Translations under genes and position numbers: made by a program
IMG/VR virus record: IMGVR_UViG_3300009285_001708
Location: 1 to 22,569 of that record
Direction: 5' to 3' (one strand)
Length of the DNA stretch: 22,569 bases
From: a virus
In this document: positions 21,869 to 22,569 of the stretch, piece by piece
How positions within the stretch are numbered: the stretch's first letter is position 1
Layout of the letters: each line of letters begins with the position of its first letter
Notes under the pieces: generated by a model
Database searches by the model: none
What the model was told of the DNA's origin: nothing
Seen by the model: the letters and a program-made list of their open reading frames with translations, nothing else

Positions 21869-22032
21869 ACGTTCTTAGATTTGGGGAGTGTGTAAGTGAT
21901 GGTACAGCGGATGATTTCGTCCTCAGTCTCAACACACTCGTCTCTTGCCGTCTTTTTATCCACAAAAGCCGAGACAAGCTTTTCAAAGTAAATTATCCCC
22001 CACCCCTTCACCGTCTTCTGTTTTTGTTTCAT
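21865..22032 (-). CDS. Small protein, 55 residues, unknown function
   Basis: ATG 22032 and TGA 21865-21867, with ATGA overlaps on both sides, which supports a real coupled gene. The product has a basic start (MKQKQKTVKGWGIIYFEKLV), a charged helix (DKKTARDECVETEDEIIR) and a beta-like end (CTITYTLPKSKNV). The single-domain layout could be a small alpha/beta fold. No family is recognised. Confidence 0.68.
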   Translation of the reverse strand: MKQKQKTVKGWGIIYFEKLVSAFVDKKTARDECVETEDEIIRCTITYTLPKSKNV

Positions 22033-22226
22033 ACCATTGGTTGATTATTGTCGGTCTCAAAATATTTATCCAGTGCGTAAGAAATTACTGCCATGTTTGG
22101 TATTTGTAGCAAAATCCCCCACCAATTTTCATTCGCTACCATTCGAGTACCCACGACCATAAGTAGCAACACGATGAATAAAATCGTTATCTTTGCTATT
22201 CTTAGTGCAATTTTATTCTTATCCAT
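22029..22226 (-). CDS. Small membrane protein with two helices, 65 residues
   Basis: I use ATG 22226 (MDKNKIALRIAKITILF); the longer frame runs back into the previous gene. Two hydrophobic segments, ITILFIVLLLMVVGT (about 13-27) and WWGILLQIPNMAVISYAL (about 34-51), suggest a hairpin in the membrane, with a charged C-terminus. There is no signal cleavage motif. The function is unknown. It starts one base after the previous stop. Confidence 0.72.
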   Translation of the reverse strand: MDKNKIALRIAKITILFIVLLLMVVGTRMVANENWWGILLQIPNMAVISYALDKYFETDNNQPMV

Positions 22227-22448
22227 ATCATTTTGGTTGATTATTCTTGGGAGGGTTAAGAGGCGCATTAAATATCTTGTCGCGGCACTCTAGACACATC
22301 TCAATTCTTTTAGCCGTCGCTCCCCACCAATTATCGTACTCAAAAGCATACATTCGCACTTGAGAAAGTGAGGCGGGATTCGGTTGCTCTCGGCAAACAT
22401 CGCAGATTTTTATTTCCATACATTCATTCTTTAGGTTGATTATTCTTG
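22039..22448 (-). repeat. Short repeat ahead of three consecutive start codons
   Basis: On the minus strand, CAAGAATAATCAACC occurs at 22448-22434 and 22249-22235. The shorter core AATAATCAACC occurs at 22049-22039. Each copy lies 6 to 14 bases before an ATG (22419, 22226, 22032) and none of the three has an SD. The copies also fall over the 3' ends of the preceding genes. Confidence 0.6.
22228..22419 (-). CDS. Small CxxC protein, 63 residues
   Basis: ATG 22419 gives MEIKICDVCREQPNPASL and later IEMCLECRDKIFNAPLN. Two CxxC pairs (6-9 and 42-45) separated by 32 residues suggest one zinc ribbon. The middle has FEYDNWWGATAKR. Longer in-frame extension upstream crosses the end of another gene and is not used. 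No function can be given; many phages carry such small zinc proteins. Confidence 0.7.
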   Translation of the reverse strand: MEIKICDVCREQPNPASLSQVRMYAFEYDNWWGATAKRIEMCLECRDKIFNAPLNPPKNNQPK

Positions 22449-22569
22449 TAAGAGAGTGGGGTTTTCGTAGATGTTGCCGAAGATTTCGTATCGGTCGCCT
22501 TCCAACAATAACAACACTTCTTTTTCGTTTCTGTCCGTGAGCCAAAAGAGCGCTCTCTCTCCCCTCCAA
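22440..22569 (-). CDS. C-terminal end of an unknown protein (5' part outside window)
   Basis: A frame from the right edge to TAA 22440-22442, 42 residues. It reads ERALFWLTDRNEKEVLLLLE, then DRYEIFGNIYENPTLLQ near the end. The amphipathic pattern and codon choice look real, and it ends 20 bases before the next ATG. Another longer frame over the same bases is Arg/His-rich and looks like a shadow. No family is recognised. Confidence 0.55.
   Translation of the reverse strand, partial: WRGERALFWLTDRNEKEVLLLLEGDRYEIFGNIYENPTLLQE

Noticed and set aside
22443-22569. Upstream extension of the small CxxC protein to the right edge
   Set aside because: The extension is Arg/His-rich, starts from no good codon and overlaps a more protein-like frame ending at 22440.

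Overview
This window looks like part of a tailed double-stranded DNA phage genome (Caudoviricetes), probably uncultured. Every gene but one lies on the minus strand, and most neighbours overlap by a few bases or sit a few bases apart. Read in transcription order (right to left), a small early-like cluster (22569-20939) is followed by a carbohydrate cluster (20882-10645) and then a head and packaging cluster (10657-1). The phage call rests on a large terminase with both ATPase and nuclease motifs, a portal-sized protein, a coiled-coil scaffold candidate, a major capsid protein like the N4 gp56 family, and an adaptor-like protein. I saw no tRNA or rRNA gene, CRISPR array, integrase, transposase or origin. 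No stretch above about 100 bases lacks a gene candidate. Clear Shine-Dalgarno sequences are rare, so the host may use SD-independent initiation, but I cannot name the host.

Right end (22569-20939): short genes, most of them below usual length cut-offs. They are the tail of an unknown ORF, a CxxC protein, two small membrane proteins, a 55-residue protein, an HNH endonuclease and a Cys-rich protein. Several are joined by ATGA stop/start overlaps.

Middle (20882-10645): a block of sugar genes begins at a consensus-like promoter (TTGACA, 15 bp, TATAAT). Its predicted start site falls on the ATG of a family 6 glycosyltransferase (the blood-group A/B transferase family). Then come two GT2 enzymes, a 4,6-dehydratase, a GT11 fucosyltransferase, a 54-residue gene, a CDP-paratose/tyvelose 2-epimerase-like SDR, a sugar 3-dehydratase (DegT fold with the PLP lysine replaced by His), a DUF5672 protein, a methyltransferase, a divergent GT11-like protein, a DUF3431-like protein and a GT17 enzyme. 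Together the 4,6-dehydratase, 3-dehydratase and 2-epimerase suggest synthesis of a nucleotide-activated 3,6-dideoxyhexose. The transferases suggest assembly of a fucosylated, blood-group-like glycan. No nucleotidylyltransferase or 4-ketoreductase is in view. Two HNH endonuclease ORFs bracket and overlap the 4,6-dehydratase gene, one of them on the plus strand.

Left part (10657-1): small terminase candidate, large terminase, a conserved-looking unknown, portal, small structural candidates, a Zn-finger protein, scaffold candidate, major capsid protein, a strong hairpin, adaptor-like protein, a 72-residue repeat protein, and a very long Gly/Ser/Val/Thr-rich repeat protein that runs off the left edge. 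The sugar genes run directly into the terminase genes without a gap. This suggests the glycan functions are expressed with virion assembly, either to decorate the particle or to alter the host surface late in infection.
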